A stretch of 64,000 nt of DNA from Elysia chlorotica (Eukaryota; Mollusca; Gastropoda; Plakobranchidae). Of the stretch, positions 33,779-47,598 are shown in pieces. Where the stretch lies: contig RQTK01000079.1 in NCBI GenBank assembly GCA_003991915.1, positions 95,604 to 159,603 on the forward strand, written 5' to 3'. Below the pieces are notes generated by a model that did not search any database, had not been told where the DNA came from, and saw only the letters and a list, made by a program, of their open reading frames with translations. The translations under genes and the position numbers were made by a program. Every line of letters starts with the position of its first letter. The stretch's first letter is position 1.

Positions 33779-34700
33779 GTCTGTGAGTGAATACGCGTCT
33801 TTCTCTATCACTCCCTCCCTCCCTCTCTCGGCACATGTCTTTCTGTGTCTCTGTCTGTTTCTTTGCCTATCTTTATCTAATTAACTCTCTATCTCTCCCT
33901 CTCTTTCTTTCTCTATCTCTATCCCTCACCTTGTCAATCTTTCTGTTTTTCTCTTTCTTTCTATTCTATCACAATAAAGAGAGGGGTTAAACCTTACAAC
34001 AAACTATTTTGAGGAGTGTAATTTTTTTTGTAACTTTTAAAACCCTTTTCATCAAACCATGGGAACAAGAAATGGAACAAAGCTAGCGCGGAACCGACAG
34101 CAATTGTATCAATACGCACTACCTGTGCAATCGGCTCCGGAAGGCGGAAGCGTTGCGTGCTCCTAACTAATCAAGATGAAGAGTTCGGCGGCACCACCTC
34201 TGGCCGTTATTCCCGACCTCTCCCCTTTAAGTATCTATATTTAATGAGATAGACCAGGAGAAGGCAATAGAGCCGGTGCCTTAGCCTCATCAAAGATAGG
34301 AGCAATGTAGTAGCCCTACGCTTTAGATTATTTGTCTGTTTTAACTATGGTACACGCTGGAACGATAAAAGAAAAAAAATATTGTCTTATTATAAGCCTA
34401 CAGTATTGATTTTCTACAATTAGTGGGGCTGACCTTACATAAAGAATATACCTCATCCAAATGTTAAAGATACCAATCGTTATTTGTTTCTCTCTTTTAT
34501 TAAATACTGTCTTATTATGCATTTTTTGGTTCGTGTGTGAAAGGTCTTATTTCGCTATCTCTGTATTCTCAGACCTTTATATTTTTTAAACAGTTTTCCA
34601 TACCCAGCTTTTTTTTCCAATTTTTTAAGCTCTACCGTATTCATCTGTGAACTTGGTACTGGCAACCCTCTACACACATTTTTAAATATAACTATTGGCT

Positions 34701-34809
34701 AGACATTGAAAAGGGTTACGGTTAGTATAATCACATTTTCAGGGGAAAAAATAGAGCTATAACTCTATCCCGTGTCGCAGGTCCCTTAGACTAATACGGG
34801 ACATTTATG
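34701..34809 (+). repeat. 109-bp inverted repeat, left arm
   Basis: From agacattgaaaaggg to gggacatttatg. The exact reverse complement lies at 36653-36761. On the inner side both arms continue into a CT/GA run. No target-site duplication is seen at the outer edges. Confidence 0.95.
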
Positions 34810-34975
34810 TGCTCTCTCTCTCTCTCTCATACAAATCCGCATCTAACATGGTTCTGCATGGACGTTTTAAACAAGTTAAACGCAGATTGGGTAATTATTT
34901 ATTATGTATCTCTACCACAACCTCAAATTCTATACGGTACTGAGGGAGGACAATTCAGATCCACATGATAATGTG

Positions 34976-35007
34976 ATGTGTGTGTGTGTGTGTGGGGGGG
35001 GGGGGGG
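34976..35007. repeat. (TG)n followed by poly-G
   Basis: A dozen TG/GT dinucleotides run into about thirteen G. Confidence 0.9.
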
Positions 35008-35349
35008 TAGTCACCGTTCCCAAGCAAATACAAAAGAAATCCTGGCCATTTGTAAAATTTAAGTGCATTGTTATCCATCGAATTTACTAGGCAATAGTGA
35101 GAAGTAAATGGAAGTATCGTATTGATGTTGCCGCGTAGATTTTTCTTGCACCACTATGAACTTATGAAGGTTTTAGTTTTTAACAATAGAACACAACCAT
35201 TTTTAACGTTATGTAAGTTTCTTGGGGGGTCATGTGGGGCAAAAATACTCTCTGGATCTATGTGGGACATCATGAAGTATTGACTCTCTCTCTCTCGAGG
35301 TTACAATTGATCCCGCCAAGCTAACTGTACACTACCATGGCTGCAAATG

Positions 35350-35520
35350 TGAACGATGCTCATTACACCACCTGCTCCACTGCCAATTCTGGAAGATGCG
35401 TATGAGGAACTGCAACACCGTGTATGCCACTATCAAAGCTGGAACTGCAATTAGTGTACGATGCATTATCACATCACCTGTACAACTATCAATACCAAAA
35501 GGCGTATATGAGGCATTGTA
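35350..35520 (+). repeat. Degenerate tandem repeat, unit about 108 bp
   Basis: cgatgctcattacaccacctg and aagatgcgtatgagga recur about 110 bp later as cgatgcattatcacatcacctg and aaggcgtatatgaggca. An intermediate half-unit has accgtgtatgccactatc. No coding function is recognised. Confidence 0.55.
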
Positions 35521-35689
35521 GTCTCACAGTATCGAGACTGAAAGACATTATCCTTCCATCTAGACGTGATGGGTATAAACGTTTGATGTGTAAAACGCAT
35601 CTCTCACCAGCTGAACAGTTATCATGGCCAAAAACTTGAACCGTTATCAGACACATTTACAGAGAGCAATCGATGTATGAGGCACCATT

Positions 35690-35810
35690 GCAGACAGAAG
35701 TGGCAGTACATAAAATTGTCAGGCGTCAGTCTTGAGGCCCGTTCACAATACATGTAATTATAGCCTTTATAGTGCTGACGTTGGACCAACTCAACTCAAC
35801 TTCACAATGA
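35690..35810 (+). mobile_element. SINE 3' fragment
   Basis: Tail segment aaattgtcaggcgtcagtc, ttgaggcccgttcacaata, tatagtgctgacgttg, ending ccaactcaactcaa. It matches the tail of the copy at 13330-13430. Head and core are missing. Confidence 0.7.
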
Positions 35811-36346
35811 ACAAAAGATACTTTGTAATGAAAATTAAAAAAAAAAAAACTTGTTCTAATTGTCATATCTCAAACCATAATGTTCTAAAAACAAACATTT
35901 ATTGCAAGTTGTTTTATACTCCAGCTGGTGCAGTGTAGGCATATAAATAGATAGATAGATAGATAGAAACAGTTGGGTCTCATGTCCTCTTTGTACCACC
36001 TGGGAGGCTCTTTTTCGCCAGCCCTAGCGTTATCACCCATGGTTTATTCCTCTCCATATCATACTTTTTCATCGTGTTCTGATCGATATTAGGAAAGCAA
36101 AACCACGTTGACTAGTAACAGAGACATTTTGACTTTTTCATACAGCTAATATCATAGTGGAACCATGAATAAAAATGAGTCTCGTAATCTCATTTCTTAA
36201 CAGCATCCACAATTTCACCGGTGTTTGTACAAAAAAACAGCTACCTCCTCCCGAATTCGCCAGAATGGCAAACGGGCACCTTGAGTATAAACCAATGTAT
36301 AAATTAAGGATGTGCAAGGTTTGAGGAGGAAAAAAAGATAGGTAGG

Positions 36347-36348
<2 letters not shown>

Positions 36349-36415
<67 letters not shown>
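36349..36415. repeat. (GATA)n microsatellite running into gap
   Basis: At least 16 GATA units immediately before the N run. The true length is unknown because the array is truncated by the gap. Confidence 0.95.
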
Positions 36416-36613
36416 NNNNNNNNNNNNNNNNNNNNNNNNNNNNNNNNNNNNNNNNNNNNNNNNNNNNNNNNNNNNNNNNNNNNNNNNNNNNNNNNNNNNN
36501 NNNNNNNNNNNNNNNNNNNNNNNNNNNNNNNNNNNNNNNNNNNNNNNNNNNNNNNNNNNNNNNNNNNNNNNNNNNNNNNNNNNNNNNNNNNNNNNNNNNN
36601 NNNNNNNNNNNNN
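36416..36613. other. Assembly gap, 198 N
   Basis: Run of N between a (GATA)n array on the left and a (GA)n array on the right. The change of motif across the gap shows that at least a compound microsatellite is missing. Any protein frame drawn across it is meaningless. Confidence 0.99.

Positions 36614-36652
<39 letters not shown>
36614..36652. repeat. (GA)n microsatellite after gap
   Basis: About 19 GA units from the gap edge to the start of the inverted-repeat right arm. Confidence 0.95.
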
Positions 36653-36653
<1 letters not shown>

Positions 36654-36761
36654 ATAAATGTCCCGTATTAGTCTAAGGGACCTGCGACACGGGATAGAGT
36701 TATAGCTCTATTTTTTCCCCTGAAAATGTGATTATACTAACCGTAACCCTTTTCAATGTCT
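36653..36761 (-). repeat. 109-bp inverted repeat, right arm
   Basis: Reverse complement of 34701-34809 with no mismatch found by eye. It begins two bases after the (GA)n run that borders the assembly gap. Sequence outside the arm (ctttaattg) does not match the left outside (ttggct). Confidence 0.95.
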
Positions 36762-36769
36762 CTTTAATT

Positions 36770-37990
36770 GATTTTATCAGCAGAAGAGCTGTGCATTTTT
36801 AACACCAGTTTGTTTATATTGTTTAGACACGTAGGCTGACATCACTGTAAAATGACCAATGGGACTGCAATTATCTATCTATCTTTACTTTTCGAGAAGG
36901 TTTCTAATGTATTATGATAAATTCAGAGGAAAATGTGTTCCTATTCTTACGTTAACGATAAATTTCCGATTACTCAAGGAGTCAGTTTTGAGAGTATGAT
37001 ATCACCACCATAGCCCGCGTTTTCTTGAACATCCGGCTTTGGAAAGCTCTTTTTACTGAGAAAGAGGAAAGACGAGTACATAATTATATTATCCAAACGA
37101 AGCCAATAGACGGCTAAGTGAATAAGGATCTCCTGCAATATGAACGATTTGAAATCTTTTTATTGCACATCCTAACAGAGTTCACTTTGCTCAAAATAAT
37201 TATAAAATATATTAAGACATTCTGAATTTTTTACACTCATTCATCTTTGAATTTGGTTGCTTAGATTGAATGTATTTTGATATGACTTTGTATTATATTT
37301 TATTTAAGATTTGATAAATGTTGTTACGCAATGAACCAACGGAAATCCAAGAAATGAAGAAGTGGAACAAACCCATCATACCCTTTTATATAAAATATTT
37401 TTTTAGCGTACAAAAAATGTATATGCACATAACAATACCATATTTTTTAACATTTAATGCTTGGGTTAGAGTATTTTTAATACATTATTTTGAATTCTTA
37501 TGTTCTCCTCATTGTTTACTCTTTGCTAAATTGTCAGAACCTAACGAAACGTTTATTTTGTGGTTGATAATACTAGTGTTAATGGTTCTTCATCACAAAA
37601 TTAGTCAAAAGTGATTTTTTTTAAACCGGATGCTGGTATAGAGGAAAAGACTTGTAGTTCCTAAGCGCCAACTGGGCAGTAACAGGTGGCTCGTATGCAT
37701 GTATTTAAAAACTAATTATATATTTCCATGAATAAGCCTGTATTTTCCTTCATTTTTATATTCCTGATCAGTGGGATAATATATCATCCTGTATAACTCG
37801 AATAATTACCTACAGACATTAAAAACCATTCATGGACATAGTTCTTTTTTATTTTAAAGAATTGAGACAGGACAAATCACTAACTGAGGTGACGATATAG
37901 CTCTTGCTTCACTACCTGCATGGTTGGAGACAGGAGATAAATATTGTGAATGGCATTTTACACTTTAAGTGATAAGCATCTCGGCCTCTT
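36770..37990. other. Intergenic, no gene seen
   Basis: AT-rich sequence. The longest frame (37318-37614) has no recognisable domain or splice context. Confidence 0.6.
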
Positions 37991-38036
37991 TACTAAAGTC
38001 AAATTAAATAAAAACATGCGCAGAGACGAGACAGAG

Positions 38037-38037
38037 A

Positions 38038-38082
<45 letters not shown>

Positions 38083-38100
38083 AGAGAGAGGGAGAGAGAT
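38037..38100. repeat. (GA)n microsatellite
   Basis: About 25 GA units interrupted by taaagagagagg. Confidence 0.95.
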
Positions 38101-38339
38101 ACAGAGAAGGGGTGGGGAAGTTTGGATTATGGTCACGCAGCTACATGGATGACCTACCTATGTTTTTTGTTTTGTTATACATCCACTTGGTATCAACACA
38201 AGTGGGATTTTAATGTGCGAGATGCTCTTTTGATGTCTTCTCTTAAAAAAAAGACATGGTATTGATTGTAACACGTCTACAGGCTTTTTGTTTTGTTTTC
38301 TAACTTAAAAGAGAGTATATCTGTAGATGGGTAAAGGTT

Positions 38340-38640
38340 GCACGGGGCACCGAATTCCCTTCTCATACACACATTAGTGGCTCCCGAGAGAGCGGCAGAA
38401 GGCACGAGGCACCGGCTTATTAAAGTTTAATAGAGTTCCGCAGTTCCACATAAAAACCGACTCAGGACCCCTGGCTGAGTGGAGACCGGTGGAGACCGTG
38501 AGTGCTGTAAAACCTGGAGCTTAGAACCCTGAAGGCAGTCAGGCGTTGGGAGCCACTGGTCCATGGCGCAACGTCACAACGGTTGGAGCATGGGGATCCA
38601 GCACGATGACTCCCAGTGCCAGACTGGTTACATTTTGGCC
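38340..38640. other. GC-richer island, possible element fragment
   Basis: Stands out from the AT-rich surroundings, with ggagaccggtggagaccg, ggcgttgggagccactgg and several CpG dinucleotides. No open frame with a recognisable domain, tRNA-like box or terminal repeat was found. It may be a piece of a mobile element. Confidence 0.3.
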
Positions 38641-40429
38641 ATCAGGTCTCGGAACACAAGAATTTTCGATTGCAGGCGCCATACTTAAGCTTAATTATTC
38701 TTAAAAACACTATAGAACAATTTTCATCTGCAAAACGGAGAAAAAATCCTAGAGTCGAGACGTAACCGCCATGAAAGCTAGTACTTGTACACTTCCAGTA
38801 AGTGAAACTCATAGCAATAAGCGACTTGTTTGTGCCAAGAAAGCTCCATGTAGGCATGGGCAACTTATTAAACCATCTCAAATTGTGGGGAAGATCTGTT
38901 CGGTGATAAACAATGCCGGCATCTTGGAAACTCTGCAACACGTCACTTCCGCAAATCTTCTGAAAAGGTAGGAAGTAGTGTGGTAAGGTTGTAGTAATAA
39001 TTTAAAATCATTTTTGTCAATGTCTTCATTTCATCTTTTATAACGCATAATCTAATTATAGAGTCATTGGTTCTTGTTTATTTTTCAGTGTTTTCCCGGA
39101 AACATCAAATTTTGAAACTGTATGATATAAATAATAATTTCTTAAACAGTCATTAATTTGTCTGTAAGCAACCTGTCCATTTGCGTGATATCCTCACTGA
39201 CACGTGATACTATGAAGGCAATTATATCCCACCGTTACAAATCGATTCTTTGTACTACTGATTTCCCAGAGTTTCTAAAATTGAAACTCTTACCCTTACA
39301 ATAGAAATAACCAGGTAGCCTATATAATCGGATAAAGGTTTGGTCCGTTGGGATCCGATCCTACCACTATAATTTGTACGCTCTTTCCTAGAATTTAACT
39401 CCGGCCTACGATATTGTCATTCAAAACGCTGCGTTGAGTTAAAAAGTCGTGGCAAATTAAAGCGGATTGATATAAGACGTTTTCATTCTGCCTGTTCGTG
39501 CGCTATTAAAACCGAAAACCTTCTATTTTGAAATAATGAATATCAAAGCTTTTAACTTTTATTGATTCTAAAAAATCCCCCAAAACAATGTGCACACAAC
39601 GAATCCTGCGATGCGACCTCTTAAAGAGATTTTGTAACCCTCAGATCTGTAGTGTACATGATCAAACATGTTGGGATGGCCAAGCTGACACGCCTGTTCC
39701 TGTCTGTAGGAATAGGTCCTGATTTAACAATTGTTCCTAAATAGCAGTGCGGAGGTTGGGCAGTTTCACTAATCAATAATCCCTGCTTTACCATTATCTC
39801 TCGATATGCTTTGTATGTCTTAGGCACCTATTGCTTTTACGATGTTTCCAAATACTCATACGTTGTATTACAGCGAAGGAGAAGACAATCCCCATACTCT
39901 GGTGACAAGGAAAAAGCGCGGTTTTCCGCACTATTTCATGCCACTATGTGAACGTTGCATTACATACCTGGTTCTGTGCATCTAATGTTTGGACTTTTGT
40001 CTAAAATCTGGTTCAAGAAATTCATCTTTAGATCTACCGGGTATCTAAGCTGTTCGCGTCCACTTTTAAAAGTACTAATATTGCTGTGCGATTTGTGTTT
40101 ATATAATATTTTTTTTAGTATTCAAAACGTTCTCATTTGCGTTTAAATTATTTGGTTAATTACGATTCTGTAATGAAAATAGGGGTATGCCTTTCCGACA
40201 TTATTGTCATATACATGTAGTGCATAAAGTAAAAGAAAAGCAGTAACATAAGATACATTTTTTCCAAAAGTGGCTACTGTAACTACAACATAATCATAAA
40301 AATGATACATCAGGTTATTTATTGTATGGAGGGGTGAACCAAAAATGCGAGGGAAGGGGAATAAAATATTGATTGCAAAAGAGAAAAAGTGTGAAAGAGA
40401 CGAGGGGTGAGTTGGCAGCGTCAGCAGTA

Positions 40430-40665
40430 AGGCTACAGCGTGGATGGCTCCCAAGACTAAAGTCTGATAAATTTATATGGTGCCCCATAAAGGCAACGCG
40501 GGGGATATCAGGACCCCTGTCTCAGTCGATTACATTTACTGACACCGATTCATAGGGGGCGAAATTTAAACAAATACATTTTGTCAGATCGTTGGTTTCG
40601 AACCGGAGACCTTCCATCGGAAGGCTAACGCTCTGCCACTGGCACCAGTTCGCTCCCCTTCAAAG
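40430..40665 (-). mobile_element. SINE copy with tRNA-like head
   Basis: On the minus strand the head reads ggcagagcgttagcc (A-box-like) and ccggttcgaaacc (a close B-box match), followed by the core tcggtgtcagtaaatg and gactgagacagg, then a tail tttatcagactttagtctt. The core and tail match the copies at 13240 and 35690. This is the best-preserved head in the window and shows that the family is tRNA-derived. Confidence 0.75.
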
Positions 40666-40769
40666 AAGAGAAATGTGGGAGAAAAAAAAGGAAGAGCGAG
40701 ATAGCCAGATGAGAGAGATAGAGAGACAAAGAGGAAAAAAAACAAAGGATGAGAGAGAAATAGGTGGAC

Positions 40770-40886
<117 letters not shown>

Positions 40887-42399
40887 GGGCATGGACGATT
40901 TCTGAAACTAAATTGAAATTTCTTATCGGGCGTGACATTTTTAATATCATACATTAATATTGACCATAAAGTGCTCGTAGTAATAGAGTGATCTATTCAC
41001 CCTCATCAAGTACCGGGCTGGAATCTAATTAGTAAATTCCTTTCACAGCTTGTCAAAGCACAAGGGAATACAATACTATTTTTTATAGTAATGAAGAATA
41101 TGAGGGAACTAAACAGGCTGATAACATGGCGCGCGTATACCGTATTGTCCCCGTCATGAAATTGTCGATCTTTTATGTCATCAAGTATTCTTCCTATTCA
41201 TATAAAAGACTGAAATGATAAGGCATAAAACCATTCTATTAGATAAATGCCTCTAACACAGTTTAACTTCCTAATAATGCTATGAACCAATGGGACAGAG
41301 AACTGTTGTGTATTATCTATACATAGGCAAATGAGAATTGCACCTGTGACCCTCGTATGATAATAAAAAATCCGCACAATACATAACAGTAACGTTGTGC
41401 CAAGTATTCATTCATTGTGTATTATTAGACAAATATACACCAAACTTCACTTCACCGATGAAGAGATAACGTTTTTAATTATGATATTTTAGACTCGGTC
41501 TCTGGTAGGGCCTAGAGGAAAGAGAGTAAGAGTTAGTTGAAAAAGGAATAACTTATGATGGGCTGCATTCACTCTCGTGTTGATAGACTAGTGGGCACCA
41601 TACACACTTATTTTCGAAATTATTTTAAATTAATAGAATAGCAGAAACTTGACTCATTCCATAACATAAATACAACAAGAGGAGATAATAAATAAAATGG
41701 CATGAGCAATATATTTTATTGACGAAAAATGAGGAAAAAAATAAGTAGCCTTCTTATCAATAAGCTTAAAGGGGAAATGTACAATTTAATTTAATCATCA
41801 TATATAGATCTCAGGATTAACGACATGCTTATTCTTTTAGTTCGAAGAGACATTCTTCCATCGAGATTTTTTTGGAAGAACGTACTGACCGTCCTTTGTC
41901 ACCCCCTCTCACCTTATACATAATTTATTCGTAGTGAATCTAAGCTAAAAATAGATAAACATCTATTGGGACACTCACAACCTATTGTTTACCTGCTCTG
42001 ATAATATGTTCACAATCTGTTAAATCTATTGAATTTTTATGGGCTAAACCTACACTGTCCTTTTATTAAATTACAGTTTCTACCGAAGGACATAATATGC
42101 ATACGCTCTGTAATAAGCGTAGACAGATATGTTCAGACTTCTAAATATAGCAACCAACTCACAACATAATTCCTGAATGAAATGTGATATTTCATTATTA
42201 AAATATCTTGCTCGCCACCGTGTTGATGTTTAGTTCGCGGTGTCGTCTTACAGTTACACTTAGATCAGACTATAATACCCAACCGCAATGCCGAGTGTGT
42301 TCTGGTATTTTGTGCAGGGAAAAGATAGGTTACATATTAAACATGAAGAGTGATATGAGTGGGAAGGTAAGGTACTTAGAAACACACTCACACACATAG

Positions 42400-42477
42400 A
42401 CAGAGAGAGAGAGAGAGAGAGAAGAGGAGAGAGGGGGGAAGAAAGATACATAGATAGATAGATACATATATACATAG

Positions 42478-42522
<45 letters not shown>

Positions 42523-42532
42523 TAGATACAGA

Positions 42533-42618
<86 letters not shown>
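42400..42618. repeat. Compound (GA)n/(GATA)n microsatellite
   Basis: GA runs broken by catagatagatagatacat, agatagatagatacag and gaggaga. The longest pure GA block is about 38 units (42540-42616). Confidence 0.97.
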
Positions 42619-42621
<3 letters not shown>

Positions 42622-43559
42622 TGCGAGATGTTGAAAGGTGTGTATGATTTCCATTGCAGAAGTAGCAGTTTCATTTTTAGGATCAACAGTCTTATCGAGC
42701 TTTTTAAATTCATTTGAATGTGTTTCACATTGTTTGGCATGGCTTGATACATGATCTGGTCTATATTCAGTGTTCATGATTTAAGGTACACTCATACCAG
42801 GACCCTTCCGCGCGGGCCATCACACCTGCAGGAGGTACCTGTTTCTGGGGAATTCACAACGCCGTTGGTGGGTTGTGTCCACAAGCCTTTTTTTTTTGAA
42901 ACAACGCCCTGTCTGAAGAGAGTGTCTGGTCTGACGAGGCTAGAAATTTTCTTTAATTATATATTTAGACAAATGGTAATATATTCATCGAATTTAGCGA
43001 AAAGCTTAATTAGATTATCATCACATGCGCGATACTGCGTGTTCGAACCTCTGACTTTCCACCTCAAGTGCGAATGCTTTATCTTTGAAAAATTATGATG
43101 ATATGGAAAGCGTTGTCAACCATTGCACCATGAACTGCACACTTACTGAAAATACTCAGTGAAAACCAACTATCGACATCTCGGGATCTTAAAACATAAT
43201 CATTGCTCATGACCATTACTTTTCAGTGTCTCTCATTATAGCGATTATTAACACTTAATTCGAGATGAATAACCGTTCCTCTCTAATGCGCCATTATCTC
43301 TTTTCTCCGTTTTTTATAGACTTGCAATATTAACGTACTTTTTAATTGCAACAACTAGAATCTAGTGACTCTCAAACCCTTTAATCTAGCCCACATTCAA
43401 TTTTTATTATTTTATTAAAATGCCCCCATGTATCGCCATCTTGCCCCCTTCTCCTTCTCTTTACAAAACCTATGGGAGCAGCATTGTTGCCGCAGCTTAA
43501 CTCAGGTTGAGCCACGCACACAATATGACAGATGAACACGCTTTAGATCCTTGATGGGT

Positions 43560-43860
43560 ATTTCAGGCATTGATAAAACATGTAAATGAGCATCATTCGC
43601 GTCAGCACCAGCGCTTGCATCCACTCATTAAGTGTGTCAGCTGCCATATATAAAACCTATGTTGGCTGCAGCCGTATCGTTCATACACCAGCATGATCAC
43701 CATCACTGCAATCATCTAGTTAGAGCAGAAGTCTATCAACATGATAGTTAGTGTTCCCCTCTGATTCACACTCAGAGGACCAATGACTTTAAAGTGAGAT
43801 GTAGGTAGTGGTACATCTGACACGTTTCAGCAGCAGGAAAAAGGTAATACGGACATTTTC
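43560..43860 (+). promoter_or_regulatory. Candidate TATA promoter and short leader
   Basis: A strong TATATAAAA sits at about 43647-43655, with an initiator-like ttcataca about 30 bases downstream and an octamer-like atgtaaat about 70 bases upstream. A possible leader runs to GT-type donors (aaag|gtaata near 43843). The short ATG frame at 43741 ends after seven codons. No downstream coding exon was identified, so this is a weak candidate. Confidence 0.25.
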
Positions 43861-45554
43861 AGTAAGGTGTTCCAATAACTGATATCATTGTAAATTAATA
43901 ATTATTATCGCATTTAGGGTGTGTTTATGCCATACTCCATATTCAAAAGATCACTCTGACTAAGTGTACAATTTCTGAGATTCGATCTACTTACATTTTA
44001 TTTATGTCCTGTTGAAATTTACTTCAAAACCATTTTATGAGTTACAGTCCCAGCGCATTAAAGTTATACATTTATAATATAAACGCTAATCAGATAATGA
44101 TTACACAATTTACAATCTAGTATAATAATGTCGCTAAAAATACTATAAAAAATCACCATATAAACGGATATACTGTCTTCTGCAGAAGGCCTACTTTACT
44201 CATAAGCCACTGAATCTATATTCATGCCATAAGTTGAGGCTATTATTTTCAAACCACAGTTACTCATATCTCATTATTTAAAAAATACAGAATTGCTATT
44301 CAAGGAATGTACTGTGATCCTGTGACTCATTATGCCCACAGCTACATGAAAATGTCTAGTCGAAACATATAGCATTATGCCTTTACAATAAACTTTGTTT
44401 AATTTCAAGAAGATGAAAAACGTTGTAGGGTTTATCTATCCGCTGTGAATATGCGATATGCAATGTAATTTATATTAGCAAAGTCATTTAAACCAATATT
44501 TTACACAGTGAATCGGAGGAAACTCCGAGCTCAAATTGTATTCATTCGTGTCACCCCCGGGTGTGTCTAAGATTTGACTCGATGGTACTTGGAGTTCATT
44601 AGAACAGTGTGGTAGGCTTTAGTTCCATAAGGGATACATATTTATAGGCGCATTGATTTCTTTACAATACCATCTCTATTTAAAAAAAAAAAAAAGAAAA
44701 GAAAAGAAGAAAAATGTTGCTTTTGTGCGAATGTACGAGTACTTTACGCATTGCTCGTTGTCGCCTTAGCCATTCCACTCTTCATCTTTCATGGACAAAA
44801 AGGGAAAACGCCTATAACAAGAGCAGTCTTTTACAAACGGTTTGCTTGTTTTGCTATCCACAGGACATCAATGGATGGAATAATCACGCACTTAAGGCAT
44901 GGGTTTTTTTTCATTGCTTAGACGGGAATACAGACCTTATTAGCAGATAATATCTACCCGGTCGTAGAAGTGAAAAAAATAGGTATAATGTTGATTTTTT
45001 TTATAAGACAGGCAAAAAGCGAAAACGGTGTGTTAATATAATATTTATTTTATTTTATTTAAAACTCAGTGTATTGAAAAAACAACCCACTCAGACCAGC
45101 TCTAAAATCTACACAAATATGACGTAGCCTACGTTTCTTATTCTTATTGTTGCGTCTTGTTTGTGCATTCAACCCGCTCGTTTCAATACTTCTTGACTTG
45201 AAAGTGCAAGCTTTAAAAGAATCTTGGTTTTAAAAAGATTACAACTATAATGCGTTCGAAGAAAATAATTCAAACTCTTTCGCTTTCGCGCCTCGATGAG
45301 AGCAACATCAAACACAAGTTAAATCAAGAATATTATCTATGTGAACATTTAAATTAGACAAAAATAATAATAAATAAAACTTTCTCCTACATGATTGGGA
45401 CGAGGTCTCGAGGGGAAAAGTGAATATTTTGAGGTTTCATGAGATAAAAAATAGACCACAACAATTTATTTCTAGAAGTGAGAAACAGTAAAAGTTGACT
45501 CTCTAATTTTGAAGTGTGCTAAGTGCTAATAACCCCCCCCCCTTTTTTTTATAG

Positions 45555-45611
45555 ATTATTATTATTGTTATTATTATTAATCATTATAATTATTATTATT
45601 ATTACTACTAC

Positions 45612-45699
<88 letters not shown>

Positions 45700-45700
45700 T
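45555..45700. repeat. (ATT)n microsatellite
   Basis: About 40 ATT units, with an ACT interruption near 45605, preceded by C12 T8 homopolymers. Confidence 0.97.
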
Positions 45701-47109
45701 TCTCACCAGGAAAAAGATGTCTGTAGATCACCATCAGGCAAGTATGAGCCGGACATGGTGGTGTTTGTTTTTTTAAAATAGCAATCCCCTTGTTGAGCGA
45801 TTCCCCAATTATCGTAGGGTGAGCTCTTTAGGCCTACCTAGAAACCACTGGCGCATTTCAATAAAGCGCCCTTAGTTATGCTCGTCTTGTATCCATGCTA
45901 ATGTCAAAGGTGAAAGGAAAATCTCATCAGAAGATGCAGATGGAATGTTTAACTGTTGACATTTAATATTTTATTCTCCTTTTGTCTATCTTTTCAATAA
46001 TCTGTAAACCTGTCCATCGTCGTTTGGATGCTATTCCCTCTTAAAAGGGCCTCTTAGTTATATACTACACACACATAATCCTTACATGTTCTCCATCCGC
46101 CCGTTTAGATTGATACAGAGATAACTATACCCCAACGTAGACGTGTAAAGAAAAGATGTGCAAACAAGAAAGTAAATAAAAAATATATATGTACAATGGA
46201 GATTATCTTTACGTATGTTATGAGTGATAAATGAACAAAAAATTCCACCCGTAGAAGGATGATTTAGAGTTTCAATTATTCTTTTTTTGTAAATTCTAGA
46301 ATAACACCTACACGCGCTCAATGGACCATAATATTAACTAATATACAAAAGAGTTAAAGGTCCCTAAATTATACAACACGCTTTAATACGTAACATTTTC
46401 TCTTAGTTCTAATCCAGACTACTTTAGTAAATGGCAGCTTATTTTGAATTCTTTAGTAAAAAAAATCGATATAATTTAGAGCTTTTCACTTAGGAAAAAA
46501 AAAAGAACAAAGCTCGCCGGCATGAATTAATGCGATCCGGGTAGCATAGACCTCGATGTTTCAGAGGGCTCTCCGCTATTGAATAGCAGCTGCTGACAAC
46601 CCCTATGTGTCTACTCGGTTCGGGTGGTTAAATCTAGTCATCAATGCTACATTTATGGTAATAATGCGCTAGTAAAGAGTAATAGTCGCTAACCTGAAAA
46701 GGGGTGATATATAATATTATTATGTTGAAAGGAACACCGTATATTGCACCAATTCCACAGGCTGTGTCGAGCGGTAACGAATAACATTTTTCAACTTTTT
46801 CGTTCTACAAATAACATAATAATAGATCAGGGTAATTAAACCCATTAGTAATGAGCCTTGGTGAGTTGGTGTGTAGATGCCTACTAATGATGGTCGTGCT
46901 GGGTGTTATGTTAAGAGCTGGATAAAGACAAGCACAGAACACACTTGTTTTCCTCATTGAATAAATTAGTGGTCATCGAAACTCATGTTCAATCTGGCTA
47001 CCGGTACTTTGTATTTCGTGTAAAATGCGTGTGTTCCAAATGTTCAATGAAAAAGCGCCGTGTTTCCTGATTGCCTTTATCTTTAGTTTCCTAGTTTTAC
47101 GACACACTC

Positions 47110-47294
47110 TCCCTCTATCACTCTCACTAACTCTTTCTCTCCCTCTCTCTCCCCCCCCCCTCTCTCTCTCTCTCTCATTAAGATTTCCTCATTAAGAGAC
47201 TTTTTTTCTACATCTATTGTTCTGCTCCCTCTCACCACCCCTGCATCTCTCTCTCTCTCTCTCTTCTCTCTCTCTTCTCTCTTCTCTCTTCTCC

Positions 47295-47362
<68 letters not shown>
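47110..47362. repeat. (CT)n-rich pyrimidine tract
   Basis: Several CT runs, separated by short unique pieces, total about 250 bp. The last block (47297-47361) is uninterrupted. An (AT)n block follows at 47566-47590. Confidence 0.95.
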
Positions 47363-47365
<3 letters not shown>

Positions 47366-47567
47366 GCTCGCTTGCTCTGTCGCTTTCTAGATGTGTTGCC
47401 TTCTCCCGACTTTCCTCTTTATCTCTATGTCTCTCTTTCTGCCCTCTTATTCCCTCCTATTTTTCTTTCCTTTCTCTAATTATTAATTTATTCCCTAATC
47501 TGTTTTGTTTCTCTCCCCCTCTCCCTCACTCTCTTCTTCTATCCCCCTATATCTGGCGATACCAATA

Positions 47568-47598
<31 letters not shown>

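Noticed and set aside
36215..36655. 146-codon frame spanning the N run
   Set aside because: Built across an assembly gap and microsatellites.
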